Below, piece by piece: positions 23,021 to 33,234 of a stretch of DNA of 64,000 nt; the stretch's first letter is position 1; every line of letters begins with the position of its first letter. The stretch is from Diploptera punctata (taxonomy: Eukaryota; Arthropoda; Insecta; Blattodea; Blaberidae). The position numbers and the translations under genes were made by a program. The stretch spans positions 468,986-532,985 of the forward strand of contig JASPKZ010005702.1 of the NCBI GenBank assembly GCA_030220185.1. The letters run 5' to 3'. The notes beneath the pieces are model-generated. The model was not told the DNA's origin, did not search any database, and was given only the letters and a program-made list of their open reading frames with translations.

Positions 23021-23360
23021 GAAGTTCACGGTGTGGCCACTAATGGAAATAACAGACGAATATATATTATTGCATTCAGACCAACTAATAGAATTGGTAT
23101 GATATTAGATCCCACAATCCGTTTTGAGACTCATAATGAGGAAGTTGACTGTGAAAAGAAAGTCACATATGAGCCAATAATTGACTATTACAAAGATAAA
23201 TAGCAATTAGAGGTAGTATAAATGTCACAGGATTGATAATCGGGGCAAGAGAGGTACTATACCAGGATTCTTAGCTAAATTTTGGAATTCCTTAGATTTG
23301 GACAGGGTGTATCTTTCTAAAATTGCCATCGCTGTCATTAGAGGATCAATTTCAATTTTA
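23021..23360 (+). pseudogene. Possible restriction-like endonuclease fragment of a second retroelement
   Basis: The open frame continues with RPTNRIGMILDPTIRFETHN and EKKVTYEPIIDYYKDK. After a shift it reads GLIIGARGTIPGFL and IAVIRGSISILRNHF. The RxDI...G.I.DPTIRFE...EKK..Y pattern resembles a PD-(D/E)xK-type C-terminal domain that I associate with some site-specific non-LTR elements. Here the first Asp position reads Tyr. The identification is an inference from memory. Confidence 0.4.
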
Positions 23361-23579
23361 AGAAACCATTTTTTACAAAATTTCTACTTTATAGTATGTA
23401 TACTTCAATTACAATTTGAAATTTTTAATGTATTTACAAAATGTATTTCATCAATTTCAAAAATTGTCTGTATCACTTTGTCCTTGAGGCAAAGCTCTAA
23501 TGAGGAAAGTTGTATATAATAAAAAGTGATCTCTGAATTATTAAGCAAGTTTAGACCTTAATTTTTGTTGAGAAAACTA

Positions 23580-23715
23580 GCTATAACGGCTGGGTACCAG
23601 ACAAACTGCCCAATACGAGTATATGATCGTCCATCTCCGGGATTAACACATGTGGATGTGAGCCTGTTACTAGGCTAGGCTAGTAGGCCAAGAGTCTTGT
23701 AAACCTGTAACGTCA
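23580..23715 (-). repeat. Repeat Y copy
   Basis: TATAACGGCTGGGTACC and ATTAACACATGTGGATGTGA match the copy at 12140-12305. It is probably a truncated SINE. Confidence 0.45.
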
Positions 23716-24904
23716 TGGAGTTTTATTCAAAACATTATATTTAATTATTTTTATTTTTATTTTTAGCCATATTAAAACTGTCCCGAGGTCATCGATACCG
23801 ACTGAAATAGGAGTCGATACCAGTGGCATAACTACACTTTATGCCCCCCCTCGGAAATTAATAGGCAAGGCCCCCTTACCATTTTTATGAAGACAACATA
23901 ATTAAAATGTATTTCACTCAATCCTATATTAAAAACATTTAAGATAGTAATAAAAACATCTTCTGAATCACAGTTTAGCTTCATTTTAAAACTTTTCAAA
24001 ATGTGACTTTTTTTTACCAAATTCAGAACTGTTATACTAAGACAAAATGGCAGGCCCTTGGAAGGCTAGCCTACCCCCTCTACCAGCGTCATAGTCGTTA
24101 AGCCCATGGTAGGTATAAATTGAAGACAAATATGATTTATTGTTCAATATTTTGAACGCAGATGACAATTCAATATTATTCGAATCAGTTGACGTTCTAC
24201 AAACGTTTATTATCTGTGGGTACTTTAAATAGCCGAAAAACTTGCTGATTCATTTGCAGAGTTGAAGCAACGAACTGGTTGGTTTTGTGTCAAGGCAATA
24301 CGTGTGATACTACAAGGTTGTTACACTCGAATCTCAAGAGACTGAAATTTGGTATGCTATCACGATATCGCCTTCAGAACTGTTATTACAATTATCAAGG
24401 CCTCTAGTTTCCCAAATCACTCTACCTGCAACATTAAATGTATTCACTAGCATATGATCTTCTTCCATATTTTAAATTCCTGCATTCTACAATAAAAAAA
24501 TAAGAATGGGCAAAATATACTGTGTTCTACAAAAACACAGATAGTCCTACTAGTATTTCATACTACAAGTATGTCATGGTTAATGATTAGAATGTATTTC
24601 TCAAAATAATTTGGGGTTCCAAAGGTTGTATAACTTACGATCTATTAGTTTTCCTTCTAATTCTGGCTATACCTACAGATCTTGTACAGAGTCTTCTTGG
24701 ATTCTCCTTCATTTCTGGGAGTTATTCGTACAATCCTCACTTTCCTTTCTGCTTACATTCGCAGACTTTATTAGCAAGTTTATGAAATATAACTTACAAG
24801 AAGAGTAATTATGAAAACTTTAAGTTTACAGAGTGTGTAATGTTGCTGGAAGAGCAAATCTCTGGGTTATGTAAAGATTCTATATACGGTATAGGCCTAT
24901 ATGT
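23716..24904. other. unassigned stretch
   Basis: It is AT-rich, and no gene or named element is recognised. One TAGGCCTA lies at 24892-24899. Confidence 0.45.
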
Positions 24905-25037
24905 GATATGAAAAAAAATTCCTGAACTGGGATTTGAACTCCAGACCTCTAACTTAGAGGTTAGAGGTGTTGGGTTGAAATTCCGGCTCAGATATTTACT
25001 TTTTCTTTTCATTGCTAAATGTCAAAAAAATGATTAC

Positions 25038-25075
<38 letters not shown>
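24905..25075. mobile_element. Foldback element H, copy 1, ending in (AC)n
   Basis: The sequence is an imperfect palindrome. CCTGAACTGGGATTTGAACT faces GGGTTGAAATTCCGGCTCAG, with an inner hairpin (CCTCTAAC / GTTAGAGG). Each arm contains a tRNA B-box-like motif, so one lies on each strand. It is followed by CATTGCTAAATGTCAAAAA and a CA microsatellite (25038-25074). Relatives are at 37292-37520 and, partly, 55440-55680. Confidence 0.7.
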
Positions 25076-25076
<1 letters not shown>

Positions 25077-25205
25077 TCGAACCTGGGAGGTTCATGGCTG
25101 CGCAGAACATAAGTTCTCCACAGATTCTTACACTCAGCTATTGATTTTCAATCATTCCTTCTATAATCTACCCATCATACTTAATGCCATTCTCCTCCCA
25201 CCTCA
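25077..25205 (-). pseudogene. RTE1 3' fragment (130 bp)
   Basis: This is a minus-strand match to the RTE1 3' end (ATCGAACCTGGGAGGTTCATG through TTCTCCTCCCACCTCATT). It is wedged between the CA array and the compound TA/GT/GA array, without coding potential. Confidence 0.75.
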
Positions 25206-25250
25206 TTATATATATATAGGCCTATATATATATATATATACATGTGTGTT

Positions 25251-25335
<85 letters not shown>
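25205..25335. repeat. Compound microsatellite (TA)n-(GT)n-(GA)n
   Basis: Three simple repeats adjoin: TA (with a TAGGCCTA inside at 25217-25224), GT, and about 36 GA units. The reading frames across it are artefacts. Confidence 0.95.
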
Positions 25336-25336
<1 letters not shown>

Positions 25337-25461
25337 CTTATTTTCAAAACATATCTTGTCCATTTTCATAAGTATATGGAAAGTAACATAAGGTCGCTCT
25401 ATTTTGCTGTAAATAAGAGTCAATTTGATTACAAAGCCAGTTTTATAACAAAAGTTATAAT

Positions 25462-25545
25462 TAACTAACTCACTGGTTCCATCGAACCCGTTGTTCATAG
25501 CCGCGAGGACATAAGCTCTCCATGCATCCCTATCCTGAGATAAAA
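25462..25545 (-). pseudogene. RTE1 3' tip
   Basis: AACTAACTCACTGGTTCC, ATCGAACCCG and ACATAAGCTCTCCATGCAT match the last 80 bases of RTE1 on the minus strand. Confidence 0.7.
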
Positions 25546-26155
25546 GTTATAGTAATTTAAATTATGTTCTGAGTACCAAATGGAGACGTTAGTACATAGA
25601 GTAATATACAAGTATGCAGACGCACAAAATATCAGTTTTGATACAAGAGAAGTTTTGAAAATGTGCTCCTACGTTGGCCTATAGGCCTATACATATACGA
25701 CATTGCGAGCCCATAAGCAAACAATTGCGAAATTCAAATAATTATCATTCGTTGCATCATTATGTTACACTTCATTTATTCTTGGAATCTTACATAAAAA
25801 CGTTTAAGAAGTGTGTGAGTATGGCAGGTCAGTAAACTGCAGTGTTTATTTACTAAAGCGACATCGCTTCCTCGAAATACGGCGAGTGTGTACTCATCAC
25901 ATGCTGCTGGTGCTACTAATATGTTATTTAACCAAAAGTAATGCGCCACGCATTCCGTCATTCTTATACGTTACTTCTAGATGACATCATTGATTACATC
26001 GCCATTTTAAAGGACGTGCCCTACGTAAAATCAAAACAAATAACTTCGCACTACAATTTAATTTGCAACGCAATTCGATGAAAAACGCAATTTAATTAAT
26101 GTTTCAGTTGAATTTCACTTTCAACAAGTATTATATTTTTTGTCCTTCAATTTAG
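25546..26155. other. unassigned stretch
   Basis: No known feature is seen. TAGGCCTA lies at 25682-25689. About 25800-25990 is less AT-rich and lacks repeats that I recognise. A 61-codon minus frame there (25776-25961) has no motif. Confidence 0.4.
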
Positions 26156-26159
26156 GTGG

Positions 26160-26350
26160 CCCTACACACTCTGCTTGCAGTGCCGAGGGACTCGGGTTAA
26201 AACCCGGCCGGGGTCGATGGATTTTTAGGATGGAAAAATAAAAAAAAATCCTCCGGGTGAAACTTTAAGTCTGAAGATTATCAGGCTCGTAAAGAGCGGC
26301 AAACTTGAATGAAAAGGCCTCTGTGCAAAATTTACCGACCTTCATCCATC
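26160..26350 (+). mobile_element. SINE family B, diverged plus-strand copy
   Basis: ACTCGGGTTAAAACCCGGCC is a degraded B box region. GGGGTCGATGGATTTTTAGG, CCTCCGGGTGAAACTTTAAG, TCTGAAGATTATCAGGCTCG and AAAATTTACCGACC follow the family B body. The A-box part is poorly preserved. Confidence 0.7.
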
Positions 26351-27251
26351 CAGGTAATACGTTAGTTGCCTAATATATGTATCTTTTAGCCGACGTGCTA
26401 ACCACACTCGTTGACACCTGTAAGTAAATAAGCGTAATTACATTAGCCTGGTTAAGGAACACACGCTAGGGAGCACCCATATCCCTACGGGAGGCATACG
26501 GAGTAGCCTATATAGGCCTACATACATGCGTATTCAAAACTTATGTAAGTTATCTTAAGCCTTAAGGGGACCGACAGGTGAATTTCAATTTTTTTCATCT
26601 TATTGTTTTGTAATTTTTATCACATACATTGTGTGCTTATAGAAGTGTTTCAGTGAAGTTTCGTGTTTATAAGTAGAATACTTTCAGAACTATGTTTTTT
26701 TTTAATGTTATCTAAAAACGTTCCTTTTTTAAATATTCTCCCATGAAATGTAAGATTCCGAGTCTTTATGATTTCACTAAAAACATTTTTGCTATGAAAA
26801 AAAAGTCGTTAAGGGGGATAACTTTACTGCTTATTTTTTGCAAAAAAAATATATTTTTTTATCCCTCTTATTAATTTTCCAATTCAATTTAAAAGAACGT
26901 ATTATGTGACTTAGACTAGCAGCTGCAGAGCAAATTGAATTAGGATAAATTTGGGAGACTAACTACAAAATTTCACTTTGATAGCATAAAAATTGCATCG
27001 TAAGGAGCATTTCAAGTTTTGGAAAATGTCAAAAAAAATGGAAACAGAAGGAGCACATATTAAAGTTTAAGTAGGCCTACTAACGCTGCTGACCACACGC
27101 GCAAGGGTATTTAAACTCTTACGTCACGGACTCAATTTTGCTCCTACAATAAACATTTTTACATGAAAAATGATCTTAAAGAATCAGAGTTACGTATTAA
27201 AAAGCAAATAAATAAAAATTATTTTTTGTCATTTTTTCAACATTTTCACCA
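26351..27251. other. unassigned sequence flanking the piggyBac-like element
   Basis: It contains TAGGCCTA at 26513-26520 and 27072-27079. CCACACGCGCAAGGGTATTT at 27093-27112 resembles the subterminal block of the element downstream (27289-27308). The 10-mer CTTAAGGGGA occurs at 26561-26570 and again beyond the element at 28511-28520. No coding sequence is seen. Confidence 0.4.
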
Positions 27252-27255
27252 TTAA

Positions 27256-28456
27256 CCCGTCAGCACACGCGCATAATTTTGCACCTTACCACACGCGCTG
27301 GGTATTTTTTACCCGAAACTTTATTAAGTGATATTAACAGCAAAATGTAATTTTTAGAATATTCTATAATTATATCTTTATTTTGACAATGTCTATCCTT
27401 CATTTGACCATGTCTAAATTATTTATTGTTTAATTTAACAATACATAAAATAAGATCTAAGTACGTACTACATTATCTTCACAAAAATACTGTAGTATAA
27501 TGTATTAGTTCAGTGCCAACAAAAATTATGAAAATGTCATATATATTTAGCAGCCACTCACACACTATGTTCACTTCCTGAATCGGGATTTACCCCCCCC
27601 CCCTAAAAAATTAACAATGCACATGAGCATTAACTACACAATAATGTTCTTCAGAAAAATACTGTAATATTATGTTTCTTGTTCTGTGCTAATATTAATT
27701 AGAAATAAATAATGATTATAGCATTTGGGAGCCAGTCACTCAAACACTATTGTCACTTCCAGCATCAGAATTGGCACACCCCTCGCAGAAAGGCACAGAA
27801 TGTTCTTTACAGATCATCTTGGTACAGCTGTGGCATGAAGTAGTTGGTTTTACGATCTTTCTTCTTCGGACATACTTCACATCGAACTGAAGACATCTTC
27901 ATACGTTTCTGTGTTGATTGGGTTTGTTCCTCCACACCAGCCAATCTTCGAATAGTGGATCTATTTTCTCCAATAAGTTCCATCTTTACCTTTGTAACTA
28001 ACAAACTGAGACAGTGGAGCATCATCCTCTCATAGTCTTCATCACTCATAGTTGCTTCCTGTTCTGTATCAGAATTATGTTCACTTTCAGAGAGATGATC
28101 GTCTTCATCTCCTGATTCATGTTCAATAACATCTTCATTTAGCCAGTTTACTATTTGTCCACTTTGCCTATATTATGTCCATTTTGTAATGGAAAATAGA
28201 AATGGCGCACAAATAAAATGATTCACTATTTATGTTACTTATTCACACTCGCTGGGTAATTCTTATCCAATCTTGATATATGCATGCATAAACTCCTGCA
28301 GTCACAGGAAAACTAACTAAATCTTACATACAACAATGCAAAAATATCTGAAAGAAAGGTACTGAAAACGGCAGATAAATTTAAATTCAAACACAGTGTT
28401 GCCAACAAAAAGAATAACGTCTGGGTATTTTTTACCCTGGCGCGTGTGCTTACGGG
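27256..28456 (-). mobile_element. piggyBac-like transposon with TTAA sites, internally deleted
   Basis: TTAA flanks both sides (27252-27255 and 28457-28460). The ends are CCCGTCAGCACACGCGC and, inverted, CCCGTAAGCACACGCGC (16 of 17 match). A subterminal CGCTGGGTATTTTTTACCC-type block recurs near both ends. TTAA targets and CCC-starting termini are the hallmark of piggyBac elements. At 1201 bp it is about half the usual length and encodes only transposase end pieces on the minus strand. Confidence 0.92.
27730..28166 (-). pseudogene. piggyBac transposase remnant: acidic N-terminus joined to Cys-rich C-terminus
   Basis: The minus strand starts with an acidic stretch (WLNEDVIEHESGDEDDHL, SDTEQEATMSDED) as in piggyBac transposase N-termini. 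It goes on to RRLAGVEEQ and RCEVCPKKKDRKTNY. A one-base shift then gives CHSCTKMICKEHSVPFCEGC, which completes the CxxC...CxxC...CxxxH...CxxC zinc-binding tail. The catalytic Asp-rich core between these parts is missing. The shift and the deletion make it non-functional. Confidence 0.8.
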
Positions 28457-28654
28457 TTAATTCACCTTAATATTTCCCTTAAATTTTCAATTTTAAATTT
28501 CTGTATCTTGCTTAAGGGGAGTAGCTTGTGATGAGAGATAAACTATAGCCTAATTACTTCGGATTTTAATTACCTGTAGACTTACTAAAATTCATATTTA
28601 ATTACTTAAGGATACATTTACCTTTAAAAGCATATACACGCATGTTTCGGGCCG

Positions 28655-28800
28655 CCGTACCTTCCGCTAGAAGCCGGAAGGTCGGAGATTTGAGTCCTGG
28701 TGGAGACAGGAATTTCAAACTGATCTAAACGTTCTGGTGGCACCACGGTCCTGGGATCGACTCAGCCTCTACCAGAAATGAGTACCCTCCACCTATACAG
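28655..28800 (+). mobile_element. SINE family C, partial plus-strand copy
   Basis: AGAAGCCGGAAGGTCGGAGA, TTTGAGTCCTGGTGGAGACA, TTCTGGTGGCACCACGGTCC and GGATCGACTCAGCCTCTACC follow the body of the complete family C copy at 36356-36660 (minus). The 3' half is missing. Confidence 0.75.
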
Positions 28801-29628
28801 AAATGTATTATCACCACCTTTTTTCGTGGCACCTCTTCAATTATCTGCATGATTTGAATATATCACAAGCGTGTAGTATGTCAAAAAAATTGGGAACCAC
28901 CGCAGTAAACTGTAATTATTTTTTTAGTATTAGGCCCTACTGTTTTTCATTTTTTTACGTTGTTCATATTTTTGTCATTTTCTCTCTCACACAGAGGTAG
29001 GGCCGCACATCCAGATCCAATTTCAAGATTTAAAAATCCTCTACCCCGTCGGGAACCAAACCAGGTTCCTCAGAGTGGAAGATATGGGACTCAACGATAC
29101 AATACCAGGTCGACATAATTTCTAAATTCAAAGAGAAAAAAGAAAAACAACATTACAAGGAGTAAAGAAAGAAACTAATGAATATAATGGTGCCAGATAA
29201 CTGCATAACACTCCCAACTGTACATTAAACAAAGCACAACTCAACTGAGTTAATTGGAGTTAATGCAAGCGAAGATTATTGTTGGAAACTGATGATTTGT
29301 GAAACGCGTCTAATATGACAAACACCCTTCACAGTTCAAGACGTCACTCACTTGTCAACAACAATTCCCCCAGTTATGCAGATTCCTCTGTTCCAATTTA
29401 TGTCTGGTATTGTCCCTCATGCAGGCACAATATGTCCACAGTGTTTGTTAATTTACAGTCAGTGGCGTGCATCCTCATAATCTATATCACTAGCGATTTT
29501 ACAAGATTAACAGTGTTGGACAATAGACACACGACTACTCAACAGACTACAAACCGCAGGGATCTAGTTTACAAGTTCTACAAACAAGCCGGGAAAATAA
29601 ATACCAGTATATCTATCATGTTTACAAC
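28801..29628. other. unassigned stretch
   Basis: At 29010-29080 TTTAAAAATCCTCTACCCCG and GGGAACCAAACCAGG look like a degraded minus-strand SINE head related to family C. A 145-codon plus frame (29315-29752) runs into the SINE at 29638 and has no recognisable domain. I treat it as chance. Confidence 0.35.
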
Positions 29629-29637
29629 TCCTACGAG

Positions 29638-30044
29638 CATCTTCTTGTATTCTTGTAAGCCTATGTTTGCCTTAACAGGACATTTAGGCCGCTCTCCCCC
29701 TACAGGGAAGAATTTGAACTATACTAATTTAGTTACACTTGTTTTCGTATAGATGTCTTTTGAGTGGTCCGTGGTCAGCGTTCCGCCTCATACTGACATC
29801 TAGGAAACCAAGGTAGTACTAGAACGGGAAAATTCGGTAAATTTTGCTTATTGTCCCTCATGCTTAAGGGTCTTTTACGAGCCTGAAAATCTTCAGACTC
29901 GGGACCCACGGCTTAAAGTCCCTCCCGGAGGACTTGTTCTTTGGATTTTTCCATCCTAAAAAATTCATCGACCCCGGCCGGGTTTGAACCCGCGACCCTC
30001 GGGACCAGATACAAGGAGCATAACCACTAGTCCACCGCGGCCGA
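29638..30044 (-). mobile_element. SINE family B, complete copy with target duplication
   Basis: It matches 17815-18215 throughout on the minus strand (head ACCGCGGTGGACTAGTGGTT, B box GGTTCAAACCC). TCCTACGAG occurs at 29629-29637 and at 30045-30053, a 9-bp target-site duplication. An RTE1 fragment begins shortly after the right flank. Confidence 0.88.
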
Positions 30045-30069
30045 TCCTACGAGTACAAAACTGTTTTTC

Positions 30070-30490
30070 TCCCACTTATATACATGGATGCGAAACATGG
30101 ACTCTTACTTTAAGAGAGTAAGAGTAAAATATTATGATTATTTGAGAATAAAGTTATTTGGAAAATTTTTGGACCAAAGACAGATGAACAAGCAGGCGAT
30201 TAGAGAAGCTGCTTAAACAGTGAGATACATTATGTTTATAGGAAACCAGATATAATAAGAACAGTTAAGTCTTGACTGCGATGGGCAAGACATGTGGCAC
30301 GATGGGGGATGAAACCTTCTGTAGAAAAACCAGAGGGGAAACGCCCAGTTGGTAGACCAAGAATGAGGTAGGATAATAATATATACATGATTGAGGGAAG
30401 TAGATTATACAGGGGGTGATTGAAAAGCATTAGTTCAGAATAGGACTGTGTGAAACTTATGTCCGAGCGGCCATGATCCTACGAGATAGT
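30070..30490 (+). pseudogene. RTE1 3' fragment (plus strand)
   Basis: TGCGAAACATGGACTCTTAC (encoding the CETWTL region) through GAGGGAAGTAGATTATACAGG to the 3' end at about 30490 matches the final 400 bp of RTE1. Indels destroy the frame. It meets a minus-strand RTE1 fragment tail to tail. Confidence 0.8.
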
Positions 30491-30496
30491 GCTAGA

Positions 30497-30822
30497 TAGT
30501 TATAACTCACTGGCACAATCGAACCCAAAGGTTCATATTCTGACCATTTCCTATATAATTCCTTAAAATTACGGTTATTTACAAAATGTTTCCATGTACC
30601 TCTTTCATTCCACTTTCATTCTCCACATCGCAATCTATGTGTCATAACTGATTTCATTACACTGGCTTCCATTTAAAATCGTGTAGCTCACTGTTACGCA
30701 GTCCTCTCCATTCACCTGTCTGTTCGTCTCTCTTTGGCCCAAAACTTTACCGAGGTTCTTTATTCTCAAATATTCGTAATATTTGTATTCTCTTAAAACA
30801 ATATACTAGGTTTCGCAACCAG
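30497..30822 (-). pseudogene. RTE1 3' fragment (minus strand), cut by a pogo-like element
   Basis: AACTCACTGGCACAATCGAACC starts the tail, and the match runs to AGGTTTCGCAACCAGATA, where the pogo-like element begins at a TA. It has an internal deletion relative to the 4446-7727 copy. Confidence 0.75.
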
Positions 30823-30825
30823 ATA

Positions 30826-31580
30826 TCGTATTTACACGTGTACAGGCCGCATGCGTGTATAGGCCTCATACAAATTTTTGCGATAATTAATTGGGGAAAA
30901 AATATTTGTCTTATATTTTCGTTAAGAAGCAGTGCAAAAACGGAAGTAGGCATACGCCATTTTTAAACCTAGCAATGTTGTTAATTCCAAAGCATATGTT
31001 GCGTAACGGTACATTCGAGCTGCGGCTCAGTCATTAACACAAGGGTAAAAGGGATGGTCAGTTGGTAGGTACAGTATTAATTGTCATGTCTGTTCACTGT
31101 GTGTAAACGTGGGTCGGTGCAGAGCAAGCTATACCTCCAAATTCAAGCTGCAAGTCGTGCTCAATGCAGCAGAACACGGAAATAGGACAGGAGGAAAAAC
31201 AATTGACGTGGACGAAAAAAAATGTGCGACGGTGGATCGAAACAAAACACATCACAGCATCGACAATTTTCCGCGGAAAAAAAGCGAAATATTCACCTTA
31301 AAAAGAGTTATCCTGGATTACATACGGAAAACAAGTACAGACGGATTTTCAGTTTGAAGACCTTAAGATAGCCAAGTTTATGAAAATCCTGTTCAATGAA
31401 TTTAATGCAAGTTATGGCTGGGCAAGACGATTTATGACACGTCACGTACTTGTAATTCGGCGGCGTACATCAATAGCGCAGAAACATCCCGATATGTAGT
31501 TATTCTTGTATAAGCCGCACCCTAATTTTGAAACTTATATTTTAGGTCAAAAAGTGCAGCCTATACACGCGTAAATACGG
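30826..31580 (+). mobile_element. pogo-like DNA transposon 1 with TA duplication
   Basis: TA flanks the element at 30824-30825 and 31581-31582. The terminal inverted repeats are CGTATTTACACGTGTACAGG and, inverted, CGTATTTACGCGTGTATAGG, with two mismatches in 20. A TA target and a transposase with Psq/CENP-B helices place it among pogo/Tigger elements of the Tc1/mariner group. At 755 bp it has lost the catalytic domain. Confidence 0.85.
31100..31500 (+). pseudogene. pogo-like transposase, DNA-binding region only
   Basis: YTSKFKLQVVLNAAEHGNRT begins a Psq-type helix-turn-helix. KELSWITYGKQVQTDF-type sequence follows in shifted frames, then EFNASYGWARRFMTRHVLV and IRRRTSIAQKHP, the CENP-B-like second helix-turn-helix. 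At least two frameshifts occur and the DDE/D domain is absent. It once bound the transposon ends. Confidence 0.8.
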
Positions 31581-31729
31581 TATTATAAATGGAGGAAACG
31601 CCATTTTTAAGTTATATATTTTTAGTTTAACATTACAACTTCGAAAATAACATTTACAAGTTAAAATATTTACACAATGTGCCATAAATTAGAATCTCAA
31701 TAGCAGGATTTATATATAATCCAGAAGAA

Positions 31730-32065
31730 AAAAGAAGATTGAGAAGATCTAGAAGGTATCTACATTTTGGAGCCGAAAATAATTAATGGCCAAAGCGTGA
31801 TAATAAACACGCTGATAAACTTTCAACGGGTGACAATGCGTATAATGAGAATACAATTTTAAAGATTGCCTAAAATTGTTATGGAATGGATCCCAATGGA
31901 AAGGAGGAAGAGATGTAGACCGAAGAAAACTTGGATAGAAGGGGTACAAGCGGCTATGAATATCAGAGGATTGGAGAAAGATCAATGGATGGACAGAGAC
32001 GAATGTCGTTTGGTTTCCGGAAGACGGCGCGGCAGCAGCTGCCATGATACCGGATGATGGTGATG
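31730..32065 (+). pseudogene. C-terminal fragment of a non-LTR element
   Basis: In a plus frame MPKIVMEWIPMERRKRCRPK and KTWIEGVQAAMNIRGLEKDQ match the pattern PxxxxxWxPxxRxxRGRPxxTW...AMxxRGLxxxxW seen at the end of several non-LTR reverse transcriptases. It stops soon after in a degraded end (RLVSGRRRGSSCHDTG). It is a family not otherwise seen in the window. Confidence 0.65.
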
Positions 32066-33234
32066 AAAAGTAATTGAATAATCTCCCGGAACAAAGGTGT
32101 AACCTTCATATTTTCTAAATTTAATTGTTACATGGGAAAAGGTGTCAAGTGCCATTAACAACCTTTTTCTGTATGTAAAACTCAACTTGAAAGGGGGGGG
32201 GGAACTTTTTTCTGAGCGGCAACTTAATTCATATGTCATTCAGTAATGAATTTTCTGTTCAAGTTCTACTCTGATTTAATATTAACGGTAATATGAATAA
32301 TTAATGATTCGCAGTAATTTAATTACAATCCAGAATTTTACTTTAGAAAAAACGATTAAATATCCTGTATCAGGATAGCTGGCTCGGAATTTCCCAAGTA
32401 CGTCTAAGAAACTATAAATGTTTGATCTTTGATCGTATCCCATCTATAATCTTTAGCTATAAACTGTTATCAGTAGACCACACTTGTTTTACATGTAGTC
32501 ATGTAATTTGTACATATTCATTAATTAGGATTAATGATAGATGCAGAAATTTACTGTTATTTGCTAAATACTGGACCAGTCCAAGTGTGGTGGGAGGGGA
32601 GCAGTTGCCCAGGGTGTTGGCATGCAGCGCGAAAATAATGAAAAATTGTATTACTATTATTAAATAAATAACGGCTCTAATATATTGGAAGATCTCTATA
32701 GCGAAGATATCAGTTCGGCCAAGAATGGAACCGATTGCGATATTTCGCTTGACCACAAGACATGACGCCCTCGCTACTCCACGATTTGGTATCCTGTTGT
32801 CTGCAACCTGCCTGCTCTTGAAATATAAACGGATTGAACTCGCCTTCGATCCATATCCCGGACTACAGAACTCAACTGAGTCTATGGGAGTTTAATTGGT
32901 CTTATTACACCTGGTTCCCATAAAGATAATGTAGCTCGTTGTTAAGCAGCCTTCTCCATTCACCTCTTCGTCTCCTTTTCCTTAAAAAGGATACTAACAG
33001 CTCATGAAAAGATTTTTCGAAAAGAAAAAATATTTAAATCATCATCGATCGAACCTTCTTACTAGTCCAGTCTACACCCGTACTTCTCCACGTTGGTAAA
33101 AGTCTGTTCCTTCGGAATTACTAATTTCCTTGCTTTCGAACCCAATCGTGCCATATGTCCTGAGACCAAGTGTTATTCGAAAGCAAATGAAGCACATACT
33201 CAGCTTACTTAGGGCAATTACACTGCACTCTATT
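32066..33234. other. mostly unassigned; small RTE1 scrap at 32890-32985
   Basis: A G-run (GGGGGGGGGGAAC) lies near 32195. CCCATAAAGATAATGTAGCTC to CTTCTCCATTCACCT near 32915-32965 is a minus-strand scrap of RTE1. The rest shows no gene or repeat that I can name. Confidence 0.45.

Noticed and set aside
25181..25498. Open frames rich in Leu-Ser and Arg-Glu repeats
   Set aside because: They are produced by the GA/CT microsatellite and are not proteins.
2549..27079. TAGGCCTA as part of the terminal sequence of one MITE family
   Set aside because: Flanks beyond 10 to 14 bp are not shared between sites.
29315..29752. 145-codon plus-strand open frame
   Set aside because: It runs into a family B SINE and shows no domain, conserved motif or codon pattern.
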